Shown piece after piece: positions 50,783 to 59,792 of a DNA stretch of 64,000 bases (position 1 is its first letter; every line of letters starts with the position of its first letter). Origin of the DNA: Anaeromassilibacillus senegalensis (GTDB taxonomy: Bacteria; Bacillota; Clostridia; Oscillospirales; Acutalibacteraceae); the NCBI RefSeq assembly GCF_001261775.1, contig NZ_LN868537.1:868001-932000 (forward strand), read 5' to 3'. Both the position numbers and the translations under genes were made by a program. A model generated the notes under the pieces. It saw only the letters and a program-made list of their open reading frames with translations. It had not been told where the DNA came from and searched no databases.

Positions 50783-51784
50783 TCAAAGCGCGTTTACCTG
50801 AAATTGTCCCAAATCAATCTGCGCATCCTGCACAAATCGTACTGAATACCCCATTTGCGTCAACGCGGTAAGGTTCTTTTTCTTTTGACCCAATGCTTTG
50901 GAAATATCTTTTGGATTTACTCTGATTTTTATAGTAAATCCAATATCCATATCATCTTTTAAGCACTTATAAACTTTATTGTAGAATCTATGACTCTCGC
51001 AGAGTTCCCGAAAAGCGGGGTGCCACGGCCCCGCCAACCGGTCCCGCTCCAATTCCGGCGTACTATGTAAACCAAGGCGAATAACCCGGATCTGTTCCCC
51101 TTCAAAGAAATCCAGCAATTCCGCGCACAACGAAACCGCTTCCTCCAGTTCCATGGGGAAATACGCGCCGCTCTGATAAAGCGCTTCCAATTCTGTTTCC
51201 CGCATAACGATCGTTGGATAAATGCGGATTGTATCGGGCTTTAAGGCCGCAAGCCTGCGGGCCGTATTCATCGCCCCCGCAGGCGTGTCGCCATAAAGAC
51301 CGGTCATCATTTGCAGTCCCAGAGAAAATCCGTATGCACGAATCTGCGCGGAAGCCTTTTCCACTTGAGCCGAGGTGTGTCCGCGCCGGTTGCAGTCCAG
51401 CACACGATCATCCATGCTCTGCGCCCCCAGTTCAATGGAAGACACCCCATACCGCTTTAAAAGGGACAATATTTCTTCATCGATGGCGTCCGGCCGGGTG
51501 GAAATACGAATTCCCGCAAAACCATCTTTTCCCACAAACGGGGCCGCCGCTTCCAAAAGAGAGATCATATCGCCGCGTTCGATCGCAGTAAAGCTCCCGC
51601 CAAAAAAGGCAATTTCCGCACTTTGTATCTCCTGCAGACTTCTTTGAGCGGTCTGAACCGCTTCGATCACATCCCGCGCTGTTGGCTGGATTTGACGGCC
51701 CGTAATGCTGCGCTGGTTACAGAAGCTGCATTGGTGTAGACAGCCGTTGTGCGGCACAAACAGCGCTACGTTCGCGTGTTTCAA
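50783..51784 (-). CDS. Radical SAM protein (Elp3-like, TIGR01212/YhcC-type relative)
   Basis: A 333-residue radical SAM enzyme with the cluster motif CLHQCSFC in FVPHNGCLHQCSFCNQR. Then FFGGSFTAIE, ISTRPDAIDEEIL, SIELGAQSMDDRVL and GLQMMTGLYGDT follow, as in the Elp3/MiaB-like proteins usually found between rnc and smc in Clostridia. The late part (about 270-333) with KIRVNPKDISKALGQKKKNL resembles an RNA-binding tail. The substrate is unknown, probably RNA. It overlaps rnc by 4 bp. Confidence 0.88.
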   Translation of the reverse strand: MKHANVALFVPHNGCLHQCSFCNQRSITGRQIQPTARDVIEAVQTAQRSLQEIQSAEIAFFGGSFTAIERGDMISLLEAAAPFVGKDGFAGIRISTRPDAIDEEILSLLKRYGVSSIELGAQSMDDRVLDCNRRGHTSAQVEKASAQIRAYGFSLGLQMMTGLYGDTPAGAMNTARRLAALKPDTIRIYPTIVMRETELEALYQSGAYFPMELEEAVSLCAELLDFFEGEQIRVIRLGLHSTPELERDRLAGPWHPAFRELCESHRFYNKVYKCLKDDMDIGFTIKIRVNPKDISKALGQKKKNLTALTQMGYSVRFVQDAQIDLGQFQVNAL

Positions 51785-52464
51785 TAGCCCATCAGCTCCA
51801 GCGCCTCACGCGCCGCCTGCTGTTCAGCTTCTTTCTTGTTGCGCCCGCCGCCCTTGCCGATCACATTGCTGTTCAGATGGACCTCCACGGTAAAATGCTT
51901 GTCGTGGTCGGGGCCGCTTTCACCGATCAGCACATACTCCAGATGTTCCTCGGGATTTTGCTGCACAATTTCCTGCAGCGCGGTTTTATAGTCCTTAAAC
52001 GCTTTTGGCCTTTGTGTTTTGAGCATTGGCAATACAAAGCGCAGAATAAACTTGCGCGCTTCTTCCATGCCTGCGTCCATATAGATCGCTGCAATGACCG
52101 CCTCAAACGCGTCTGCCAGAATGGAAGAACGTGTGCGCCCGCCGGAATTCTGCTCGCCATGGCTCAGACGCATGAATTTTCCCAAATCGATCTGCTTGGC
52201 AAATCCGCAGCACGCCTTCTCACATACAAGCGCAGCGCGGTTTTTGGTAAGGTCTCCCTCCGGCATTTCCGTATTATTCTTAAACAGATAATCCGCGACA
52301 ACAAAGCCAAGGACAGAATCGCCCAAAAACTCCAAACGCTCGTTGCTTTGCTCCTTTCCCTTCGCCTCGTTGGCGAAAGAAGAGTGTGTTAAAGCGGTCA
52401 ATAAAAGCTGTTTATTTTTGAAATGGTACCCCAGTTTTTCTTCAAATTCTTTATAGTCCGTCAT
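51781..52464 (-). CDS. rnc: Ribonuclease III
   Basis: A 227-residue endonuclease cutting double-stranded RNA, including rRNA precursors. The signature ERLEFLGDSVLGFVVADYLF (42-61) carries the catalytic carboxylates, and DAFEAVIAAIY the second pair. The C-terminal double-stranded-RNA-binding domain ends with KGGGRNKKEAEQQAAREAL. It is directly after plsX; the acpP gene usually between them is missing. Confidence 0.97.
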   Translation of the reverse strand: MTDYKEFEEKLGYHFKNKQLLLTALTHSSFANEAKGKEQSNERLEFLGDSVLGFVVADYLFKNNTEMPEGDLTKNRAALVCEKACCGFAKQIDLGKFMRLSHGEQNSGGRTRSSILADAFEAVIAAIYMDAGMEEARKFILRFVLPMLKTQRPKAFKDYKTALQEIVQQNPEEHLEYVLIGESGPDHDKHFTVEVHLNSNVIGKGGGRNKKEAEQQAAREALELMGY

Positions 52465-52482
52465 ATCCAGACCTCCTGAAAA

Positions 52483-53490
52483 TCAATCCGCGGCATTCTC
52501 CTTATACGCAGCCACAGACGCGGTAATTTCATCCACCACATTGCCCGCTACATACGCTTTGGTGAGACGCAGTGCATTTTTCACCGTCTTTGCTTTGGCG
52601 CTGCCATGGGTTTTAAAGACCGGTTTTGCCGCGCCCATGATCGGCGCACCGCCGTATTCGTTGTAATCCATGGTTTTCTTCATCGCCGTCATATCTTTTA
52701 ACACCAAAGAAGCCGCCAGCTTATTCTTCCCGTTTTTCGTGAAAATCTCCTTGATCATGCGCATCATGGTGGTGGAAACACCTTCATACATTTTCAGCAG
52801 CATATTTCCAGTAAAGCCGTCGGTCACCACAACCTCCGCAGCATCATCCGGAACCTCGCGCGCTTCAATGTTTCCAACAAAATTCAATTTGGATTCCTTC
52901 AGCAACGCATACGCTTCGTGCTGCAGCTCGCCGCCCTTATGCTCCTCTGTGCCGATATTTGCCAAACCCACACGCGGATTCTGGACTTCCATTACCTTGT
53001 TCATGTAAATGGAACCCATAACACCGAACTGACGCAGCATCTCCGGCTTGCATTCCACATTGGCGCCGCAGTCAATCAGCATGAAAAACCCTTTCCTTTT
53101 GGGAAGTACTGGTGCAAACGCAACGCGTTTGATATTTTTAATGCGTTTGACAATCATGGTTGTTCCAACCACCAGCGCGCCGGAATTGCCGCCGGAAAGA
53201 AACGCATCCCCCTCACCAGCCGCAAGCTTTTTCAGTCCCAACGCCATGGAGCTGTTGGATTTAGACTTTAAAATTTCCCCCGCGTGGTCCTCCATGGTGA
53301 TGACGTCCGGCGTATCCGCAATTTCCATCCGGTTCAAAGAAATATTGTTCTCCTTTGCCACACGGCGAATTTCCGTCTCGCTGCCGGTCAGCAGAATATC
53401 AATGTCCAACTCCTGCACAGCTTCCGCGCAGCCCTTCAGGATTTCCAATGGAGCATTATCTCCACCAAACGCATCTACAATAATTTTCAT
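52483..53490 (-). CDS. plsX: Phosphate acyltransferase PlsX
   Basis: A 335-residue enzyme converting acyl-ACP to acyl-phosphate for phospholipid synthesis. The start reads MKIIVDAFGGDNAPLEILKG, with ALGLKKLAAGEGDAFLSGGNSGALV and VTDGFTGNMLLKMYEG later. The ATG at 53490 is behind GGGAGG with 7 bp spacing; the frame upstream lacks similarity. Confidence 0.96.
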   Translation of the reverse strand: MKIIVDAFGGDNAPLEILKGCAEAVQELDIDILLTGSETEIRRVAKENNISLNRMEIADTPDVITMEDHAGEILKSKSNSSMALGLKKLAAGEGDAFLSGGNSGALVVGTTMIVKRIKNIKRVAFAPVLPKRKGFFMLIDCGANVECKPEMLRQFGVMGSIYMNKVMEVQNPRVGLANIGTEEHKGGELQHEAYALLKESKLNFVGNIEAREVPDDAAEVVVTDGFTGNMLLKMYEGVSTTMMRMIKEIFTKNGKNKLAASLVLKDMTAMKKTMDYNEYGGAPIMGAAKPVFKTHGSAKAKTVKNALRLTKAYVAGNVVDEITASVAAYKENAAD

Positions 53491-53533
53491 TGTTATACCT
53501 CCCGCAGCCAAAGAGCTGCTATGAAATCCATAT

Positions 53534-54844
53534 TTACTCTATATGTTGTATGATATCGCTCAGTAATTGTAACGAGCGCTCAGAAAACGCTGCATAACGC
53601 GCGCGTTTATCCCGGATATGCGGTTCGATCGGCGGCATGACGCCGAAATTTGCCCCCATCGGCTGGAAATCGCTTTCCCCGCCGTTCTGTACATACCGGC
53701 TCAGTGCGCCGATCATTGTTTCCGGCGGCAAGGTAAGGGTGGCTTTCTCCTGCGCCCGGCGCGCCGCGTTCCTTCCAGCCATCAGGCCGCTGGACGCGGA
53801 TTCCATGTATCCCTCTACGCCGGTTATTTGTCCCGCAAAAAACAGGTTTGGATTATTCCGCACGCTGTAATCGCTGTTTAAAACCTCCGGAGAATTTAAA
53901 AATGTATTACGGTGCATCACGCCGTACCGGATAAATTCTGCCTGCTCCAGCCCCGGAATGAGACCGAACACACGCTTCTGTTCGCCAAATTTCAGGTTGG
54001 TCTGGAATCCCACCAGATTATACAGGGTCCCTTCCCGGTCCTCGCGCCGCAGCTGCACCACGGCCCAGGGCCGGTGCCCCGTATTGGGGTCCCTCAGCCC
54101 CACCGGCTTGAGCGGCCCAAAGCGGATCGTATCCGCGCCGCGCTGTGCCATGACCTCCACCGGCATACAGCCCTCGTATACCTTTGGGTCGGCAACGTCA
54201 AAATCGTGAACCGGCGCACGTTCCGCATGGATCAGCGCATCATAGAAGCGCTCGTATTCCTCTTTGTTCATCGGGCAGTTCAGGTAGGCGTCATCCTCAC
54301 CTTTGCCATACCGCGACGCGGCAAAAATCCGCTCCCGGTTCAGGCTCTCCGCTGTGACGATCGGTGCGGCGGCGTCAAAAAAGCTGAGCCCTCCGCCGCA
54401 CAGCGCGGCAATTTCCTGCGCCAGCGCATCGGAGGTCAACGGCCCCGTCGCAACCACGGTGATCCCCTCCGCGGGGATTTTTGTCACCTCTTCGCCACAT
54501 ACCTGAATCAGCGGATGCTCCCGAACCGCCTTCGTCACGGCGGCGGAAAACGCATGACGGTCCACCGCCAGCGCACCTCCGGCTGGAACGCGACAGGAAT
54601 CCGCGCACTGCATCAGCAGGGAACCCAGCCTGCGCATCTCTTCTTTTAAAAGACCCGCCGCGCTCTCCACACGCTCCGCTTTCAGAGAATTGGAACAGAT
54701 CAGCTCCGCAAAGTTCGGGCTTTGGTGCGCGGGAGAATACTTTTGGGGCTTCATTTCATAAAGCGTAACCGGAAGCCCGGCCTGCGCGATCTGCCAAGCC
54801 GCTTCACAGCCGGCCAGGCCCGCGCCAATCACTTGTATGGTCAC
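53534..54844 (-). CDS. trmFO: Methylenetetrahydrofolate--tRNA-(uracil-5-)-methyltransferase TrmFO
   Basis: A 436-residue FAD-dependent enzyme forming m5U54 in tRNA with methylene-THF. The dinucleotide site is VIGAGLAGCEAAWQIA, followed by YEMKPQKYSPAHQSPNFAELICSNSLK with the catalytic cysteine region. PVEVMAQRGADTIRFGPLKPVGL and FFAGQITGVEGYMESASSGL are further hallmarks. It sits in the topA-trmFO order typical of Firmicutes. Confidence 0.97.
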   Translation of the reverse strand: MTIQVIGAGLAGCEAAWQIAQAGLPVTLYEMKPQKYSPAHQSPNFAELICSNSLKAERVESAAGLLKEEMRRLGSLLMQCADSCRVPAGGALAVDRHAFSAAVTKAVREHPLIQVCGEEVTKIPAEGITVVATGPLTSDALAQEIAALCGGGLSFFDAAAPIVTAESLNRERIFAASRYGKGEDDAYLNCPMNKEEYERFYDALIHAERAPVHDFDVADPKVYEGCMPVEVMAQRGADTIRFGPLKPVGLRDPNTGHRPWAVVQLRREDREGTLYNLVGFQTNLKFGEQKRVFGLIPGLEQAEFIRYGVMHRNTFLNSPEVLNSDYSVRNNPNLFFAGQITGVEGYMESASSGLMAGRNAARRAQEKATLTLPPETMIGALSRYVQNGGESDFQPMGANFGVMPPIEPHIRDKRARYAAFSERSLQLLSDIIQHIE

Positions 54845-54859
54845 CGGTTCTTCCTCCTA

Positions 54860-56965
54860 TCAGGACTCCGCATTTTCCTCTTCGTCCGGATTCTGGACTT
54901 TTTCATATCCGCAATCCGGCGTGACGCAGTAGAACTTGGGATGCTTACCCTTCTTCTTTAAAAGGGTTTTTCCACACCGGGGACATTTCTGTGTCGTCGG
55001 TTCATCCCAGGAGATGAAATCGCAGTTTGGATATTCGGCACAGCCGTAAAAGATACGGCCTTTCTTTGATTTCTTTACAATCACTTTGCCGCCGCATTTG
55101 GGGCACTCCGCGCCCGTCTCCTGCACCAGCTTTTTAATATTTTTACATTCCGGATACCCCGGGCAGGCGATAAACTTGCCGTACCGGCCCATTTTAATAA
55201 CCATTTGCCGGCCGCATTTTTCACAGATGATATCTGTTTCATCCTCTTTCAGAGGAATTTTCACGCCCTGCATTTCTTCTTTCGCCTGTTTGAGCGTCTT
55301 GTCAAAATCGCCGTAGAAGTGGTCCAGCGTCTCCACCCAATCGGTTTTTCCGCTCTGCACCTCATCCAGATCCTTCTCCACCTGCGCCGTAAAACGAACG
55401 TTGACAATCTTGGGGAAGCGCTCCTTCATGAGCTTCGTTGTCACTTCTCCCAGCTCCGTTGGCTTGAGCGCTTTGCCCTCACGCACCACGTATTCGCGGC
55501 CTGTGATCGTCGAAATAGTCGCGGCATAGGTGGACGGACGGCCGATCCCGTTTTCTTCCAGGGCTTTGATCAAAGAAGCTTCTGTAAACCGCGCCGGCGG
55601 CTGCGTAAAGTGCTGGTTGCCCGCGATTTCTTTGCAGCGCAGCAGCATCCCTTTTTCCAGGGGCGGCAGTGCGCCGCTGTCCTCTGATTCCTCGTCCTTC
55701 TTCTCTTCATACAAAACGGTGAAGCCGTCGAACGTGACGGTGTAGCCGGACGCCTTAAAGATGTAATCGTTTGCAGTGATTTCCGCCTGCGTCGTACTCT
55801 GCAGGCAGTTCGACATCTGGCAGGCAATAAAGCGCTCCCAGATCAGCTTATACAGCTTATATTGATCCGCGCTCAGGCTGTCCTTCACCTGATCCGGGGA
55901 CAGGCTCGGCATGGTCGGACGGATCGCCTCATGGCCGTCCTGCGCGTTTTTCTTGGTTTTAAAGTGTCGGGGCGTATCCGGCAGATACTTCTTGCCCCAG
56001 CGTTCCAGGATATACTCGGACGCGTCCTTGATTGCATCTTCCGACAGGCGCAGGGAGTCGGTTCTCATATAGGTGATTAAACCGACGGCGCCCATCCCTT
56101 CGATTTCCACGCCTTCATACAGCTCCTGCGCAGCCTTCATGGTACGGCGCGCCTGGAAGCCCAACCGGCGGGACGCCTCCTGCTGCAGGGTGGACGTGAT
56201 AAAGGGCGGCGCGGGAGATTTGCGGCGGGTTCCTTTTTTCAGGTTGGTGATGTGGTATTCGGCGTCTTCCAGCGCCGCCAGGATTTGATCCGCCTGTTCT
56301 TTGTTTTCAATCTTAATTTTCCCGTTTGCATCCCCGTAAAAAGATGCTGGGAACGCTTTGCGGGACCCTTTGGGAATCAGCTTTGCGTCGATGCTCCAGT
56401 ATTCCTCCGGCACAAAGGCGCGAATTTCCTCTTCCCGGTCCACCACCAGACGGACCGCCACCGACTGCACGCGTCCTGCGGAAAGACCGCGGCGGATCTT
56501 CTGAGAAAGAAATGGGCTGAGTTTGTAGCCCACCAGACGGTCCAAAATTCGCCGCGCCTGCTGTGCGTTGACCAGATCGATGTCAATGCTGCGCGGGTGC
56601 TCCATGCCGTTGGATACGCCCGTCTTGGTAATCTCATTAAATGTGACGCGGTTCTGGTCCTCCGTATCCAGGTCCAACAGATAAGCCAGATGCCAGGAAA
56701 TCGCCTCTCCCTCGCGGTCGGGGTCGGTTGCCAGAAAAACAAAATCGCTCTTTCCGGCCTTTTCTTTCAGTTCGTCGACCAGCTTCTCTTTGCCCTTGAT
56801 GACCTCATATTTCGGTTTAAAATGCTTTTTAATATCAACGCTCAGCCGGTTCTCCTGCAGGTCGCGCACATGACCCATGGACGCGATCACATCGTAACCC
56901 GGACCAAGGTATTTCTTTATGGTTTTCGCCTTTGCAGGCGACTCTACTATTACAAGTTTGGACAT
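54860..56965 (-). CDS. topA: DNA topoisomerase I
   Basis: A 701-residue type IA topoisomerase relaxing negative supercoils. The Toprim domain starts LVIVESPAKAKTIKKYLG and holds TDPDREGEAISWHL. The active-site tyrosine is in GLITYMRTDS. Three C-terminal zinc ribbons follow (CEKCGRQM, CPKCGGKV, CPRCGKTL groups), reaching the end. The ATG at 56965 is behind GAGGTG. Confidence 0.97.
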   Translation of the reverse strand: MSKLVIVESPAKAKTIKKYLGPGYDVIASMGHVRDLQENRLSVDIKKHFKPKYEVIKGKEKLVDELKEKAGKSDFVFLATDPDREGEAISWHLAYLLDLDTEDQNRVTFNEITKTGVSNGMEHPRSIDIDLVNAQQARRILDRLVGYKLSPFLSQKIRRGLSAGRVQSVAVRLVVDREEEIRAFVPEEYWSIDAKLIPKGSRKAFPASFYGDANGKIKIENKEQADQILAALEDAEYHITNLKKGTRRKSPAPPFITSTLQQEASRRLGFQARRTMKAAQELYEGVEIEGMGAVGLITYMRTDSLRLSEDAIKDASEYILERWGKKYLPDTPRHFKTKKNAQDGHEAIRPTMPSLSPDQVKDSLSADQYKLYKLIWERFIACQMSNCLQSTTQAEITANDYIFKASGYTVTFDGFTVLYEEKKDEESEDSGALPPLEKGMLLRCKEIAGNQHFTQPPARFTEASLIKALEENGIGRPSTYAATISTITGREYVVREGKALKPTELGEVTTKLMKERFPKIVNVRFTAQVEKDLDEVQSGKTDWVETLDHFYGDFDKTLKQAKEEMQGVKIPLKEDETDIICEKCGRQMVIKMGRYGKFIACPGYPECKNIKKLVQETGAECPKCGGKVIVKKSKKGRIFYGCAEYPNCDFISWDEPTTQKCPRCGKTLLKKKGKHPKFYCVTPDCGYEKVQNPDEEENAES

Positions 56966-57021
56966 ACTGCCAAGCACCTCTTTCAAATTCTGGCGGATTC
57001 CTTACGAATCCTCAAGTACTT

Positions 57022-57049
57022 ATCTTACACTATATTTTCCATATCGCAA
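57022..57049 (-). promoter_or_regulatory. Possible promoter inside the gene train, upstream of topA
   Basis: On the minus strand TTGCGA (57049-57044), 16 bp, TGTAAGAT with -10 at 57027-57022. Confidence 0.45.
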
Positions 57050-57093
57050 TCCTATATTTATCACAAGATTCAGACTTACAAAGCGTTTAAGCC

Positions 57094-57133
57094 TTGTGAA
57101 AGCCTGCCATACATACACAGCAGGCTTTCACAA
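57094..57133. terminator. Perfect hairpin between dprA and topA
   Basis: TTGTGAAAGCCTGC pairs over 14 bp with GCAGGCTTTCACAA around a 12-nt loop. No T-run follows on the minus strand, so termination is uncertain; it may instead protect or process the transcript. Confidence 0.55.
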
Positions 57134-57152
57134 AGCCTAATGTTGTACTCCA

Positions 57153-58298
57153 TCAGCGAGAATACCGCTTCCCGGAATACGATCGGATTTTCTCACAAAT
57201 TTCCAGCTCCGTCGCCGCGGCGAGGAAGCGTGAAATTGGAATCCCTGCCTGCGCAGAAAGCTCCGCAGCCGCACACGGCTGGCTTGTCAACACACGGTAG
57301 AGCGCCTGCGCTTCGGGAGAAACGTTCTCCGGAGGCTTTTCCTTCGGCTCCTCCGGTTTCGGCTGTTCCACCAAGCGGACCACATCGCCTTCGGATTCCT
57401 CCAAATGAATCTGACCGGGAAACCGGGACTGGTACTCCACCAAAATATCATTTGCACAGCTTACCAGCTTTGCGCCGTCCTTTAAAAGATCATTGGCGCC
57501 GTGGGCCACGCTGCTGCTGATGCTGCCGGGCAACGCAAAAACGTCTCTGTTCTGTTCCAAAGCGTAATTTGCAGTGATCAAGGAGCCGCTTTTTACCGCG
57601 GCTTCCACCACCAGCGTTCCCAGCGTCAGGCCGGCAATGATCCGGTTCCGAATTGGGAAATTGCGCCCGTTAACCGGTGTATCGGGTGGATACTCCGAAA
57701 TAACCGCGCCGGAATGGGAGACCGCTTCCCGCATCGAGGCGTTTTCCATCAGGTAATTGACGCCTATGCCGCAGCCAAGCACACATACGGTTTTGCCATT
57801 TGCCAAGAGCGCCCCTTTATGCGCCTCCGTATCAATTCCCAAAGCGCCTCCGCTGACAATGAGCATCCCCGCTTTTGCAAGGGAATAGGCCAGACTGTTT
57901 GCGGCACGTTTTCCGGACTGGGTCGCTTTCCGGGCTCCAACAATGGAAAGAGAGGGCGTTTTTACAAAGTCCGGCATGGTTCCTTTGACATAGAGTACAC
58001 AGGGCGGATTGTGAATTTCCAGAAGCGGGCGCGGATACGCTTCGTCCTCCGGCGTGACAACCGCCTGTCCCAGCCGTTCACAATATACAATCAGGGAAGC
58101 CGCGTGCTCCGGAGAATAAGAGCACATGGCGGAAATCTCCCGTTGTGTAAAAATACCGGCCATTCGCCACTCTGTCTCGCCGGCTTCATAAAACGCCCGC
58201 AAGCTGGGATAAACAGACAGAATATGACGCGGCTTGCTGCTGCCGGAATTTAAGGCATGCTGCAGCCAGACCCAGTAGGCCCGATGGTCAACATTCAT
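57153..58298 (-). CDS. dprA: DNA-processing protein DprA (Smf)
   Basis: A 381-residue single-strand DNA binder that loads RecA during natural transformation. The Rossmann part has SIVGARKATQSGKRAANSLA, IVSGGALGIDTEAHKGAL, VLGCGIGVNYLMEN, SEYPPDTPVNGRNFPIRNRIIAGL and LEQNRDVFALPGSI. A winged-helix-like end follows. dprA is widespread in organisms not known to be competent. The ATG is behind GGGAGGG. Confidence 0.96.
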   Translation of the reverse strand: MNVDHRAYWVWLQHALNSGSSKPRHILSVYPSLRAFYEAGETEWRMAGIFTQREISAMCSYSPEHAASLIVYCERLGQAVVTPEDEAYPRPLLEIHNPPCVLYVKGTMPDFVKTPSLSIVGARKATQSGKRAANSLAYSLAKAGMLIVSGGALGIDTEAHKGALLANGKTVCVLGCGIGVNYLMENASMREAVSHSGAVISEYPPDTPVNGRNFPIRNRIIAGLTLGTLVVEAAVKSGSLITANYALEQNRDVFALPGSISSSVAHGANDLLKDGAKLVSCANDILVEYQSRFPGQIHLEESEGDVVRLVEQPKPEEPKEKPPENVSPEAQALYRVLTSQPCAAAELSAQAGIPISRFLAAATELEICEKIRSYSGKRYSR

Positions 58299-58311
58299 CT
58301 GATTTCCCTCC

Positions 58312-59109
58312 CTAAATGCAGCGCATTAATTCCCACATCAAAATGGCGGATGACGATGCCGCATTGAGCGATTCTGCGCGCCCCTTCATAGGGATCGTCA
58401 CAGATGCGCCGCATGCTTGAATCGTCGCCGGCTCCAGACCGTTTCCTTCGTTGCCTACCACCACGACGGATCCCAGAGAAAACCGGGTTTGGGTGATGTC
58501 GGCAGCCGCGTGGTCCGGAACCGCGGCATAGATTTTCAGACCCTGTTTTTGCAATTGCTCCACCACTTCCGCCATACTGTCCGCAAAGAAAAACGGCAGG
58601 CGGAAAACCGCGCCCATACTCGCGCGCAGCACCTTGGGACTGTAGACGTCACAACAGCTTCCCGCCAGCAGCACGCCGCCGATTCCCAGCGCTTCCGCCG
58701 TGCGCAGCACCGCGCCCAGATTGCCCGGGTCCTGGACATTTTCCAAAGCGAGGTATTGCCGGTCCGCCGTCATCCCGGACGAGGCGGTCAAAGCCTCCCG
58801 CATACCGCAGACACAGAAAATCCCCTGCGTGTTCTTTGTCTCCGATAAAAGCTCCGCCACATGGGGTTCAATTAAATAGACCTGATGCGCAGCGGCGGCT
58901 ACCGGTTCCAGGTACAATGCATATTTTTGCTCCGCCTGTTCCGTATAAAACAACGTCTGTACCGGGACGCCGCTTTCCGCCGCATCCCGGCAGAGGCGCG
59001 CACCCTCCAGCATAAAAAGGCCCTCTCTCCGGCGATGTTCGGCGGAGGAGGCGAGCTTTGCGGCATGCCGCACGGTTGTATTTTTTCTGCTTGAAATGAT
59101 TTCGGGCAT
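58312..59109 (-). CDS. TrmH/SpoU family RNA methyltransferase
   Basis: A 265-residue SPOUT methyltransferase. The N-terminal substrate-binding part (HRRREGLFMLEGARLCRDA) precedes the trefoil-knot domain with YLALENVQDPGNLGAVLRTAEALG (motif 1), VVVGNEGNGL (motif 2) and TIPMKGRAESLNAASSSAILMWEL (motif 3). It likely 2'-O-methylates ribose in rRNA or tRNA; the target is unknown. The ATG at 59109 is behind AGGTG; GTG at 59118 is the alternative. Confidence 0.92.
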   Translation of the reverse strand: MPEIISSRKNTTVRHAAKLASSAEHRRREGLFMLEGARLCRDAAESGVPVQTLFYTEQAEQKYALYLEPVAAAAHQVYLIEPHVAELLSETKNTQGIFCVCGMREALTASSGMTADRQYLALENVQDPGNLGAVLRTAEALGIGGVLLAGSCCDVYSPKVLRASMGAVFRLPFFFADSMAEVVEQLQKQGLKIYAAVPDHAAADITQTRFSLGSVVVVGNEGNGLEPATIQACGASVTIPMKGRAESLNAASSSAILMWELMRCI

Positions 59110-59122
59110 TGTTTTCACCTAT

Positions 59123-59155
59123 AACAAAAGATGCGCCCGGGTTCAATCCGGGCGC
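59123..59155 (-). terminator. Intrinsic terminator after rplT
   Basis: GCGCCCGG pairs with CCGGGCGC (59133-59155) and is followed on the minus strand by ATCTTTTGTTAT. It would separate the infC operon from trmH unless read through. Confidence 0.75.
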
Positions 59156-59167
59156 AATTCCAGCTTT

Positions 59168-59521
59168 TTATACGGCTGCCTTCGCTTTTTCCACAAGCGC
59201 CTTGAACGCGGCCTCGTCGCTGATTGCAATCTCAGAAAGCATCTTGCGGTTCAGCGTGATATTCGCCTTTTTCAAACCGTTCATGAATACGGAGTAGCTG
59301 ATATCGTTCATGCGGCAAGCTGCGGAAATACGGGTGATCCACAGGCGGCGGAAGTCTCTCTTTCTCTGCTTACGGCCGATGTATGCATAGTTGCCGGACT
59401 TCATAACGGCCTGTTTGGCCATCTTAAAGTGTTTGCTCTTTGCACCGAAGTATCCCTTCGCCAGCTTTAAAGTCTTTTTTCTTCTTTTGCGTGTCATCAA
59501 CGCGCCTTTTACACGTGCCAT
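59168..59521 (-). CDS. rplT: 50S ribosomal protein L20
   Basis: A 117-residue L20, needed for early 50S assembly and in Firmicutes the repressor of its own operon. [29 protein letters not shown] and [21 protein letters not shown] are standard. It is last of infC-rpmI-rplT. Confidence 0.97.
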   Translation of the reverse strand: MARVKGALMTRKRRKKTLKLAKGYFGAKSKHFKMAKQAVMKSGNYAYIGRKQRKRDFRRLWITRISAACRMNDISYSVFMNGLKKANITLNRKMLSEIAISDEAAFKALVEKAKAAV

Positions 59522-59571
59522 TTTATATACCTCCAGTAATGGTTGTTATTTTATCAAATACGCAGGACGGC

Positions 59572-59769
59572 TTATTTGTACGGGATCAGGCGCTTTACCT
59601 GATTCACATTCGTCTTATCGGCAACGACAGTCTGTCTGAGGCCTCTCTTGCGCTTTCTGGTCTTTTTGTTCAGGATGTGGGATTTATTGGCATGCGCGCG
59701 GATGACCTTTCCATTTTTAGAAAGCTTGAAGCGCTTTTTAGCGCCGCTGTGTGTTTTAATCTTGGGCAT
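59572..59769 (-). CDS. rpmI: 50S ribosomal protein L35
   Basis: A 65-residue basic protein with MPKIKTHSGAKKRFKLSKNGKV and the family end VKRLIPYK. It is between infC and rplT with gaps of 23 and 50 bp. A GGAGG site precedes the ATG. Confidence 0.97.
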   Translation of the reverse strand: MPKIKTHSGAKKRFKLSKNGKVIRAHANKSHILNKKTRKRKRGLRQTVVADKTNVNQVKRLIPYK

Positions 59770-59792
59770 AATTTGCTCCTCCTTAATTTTGA

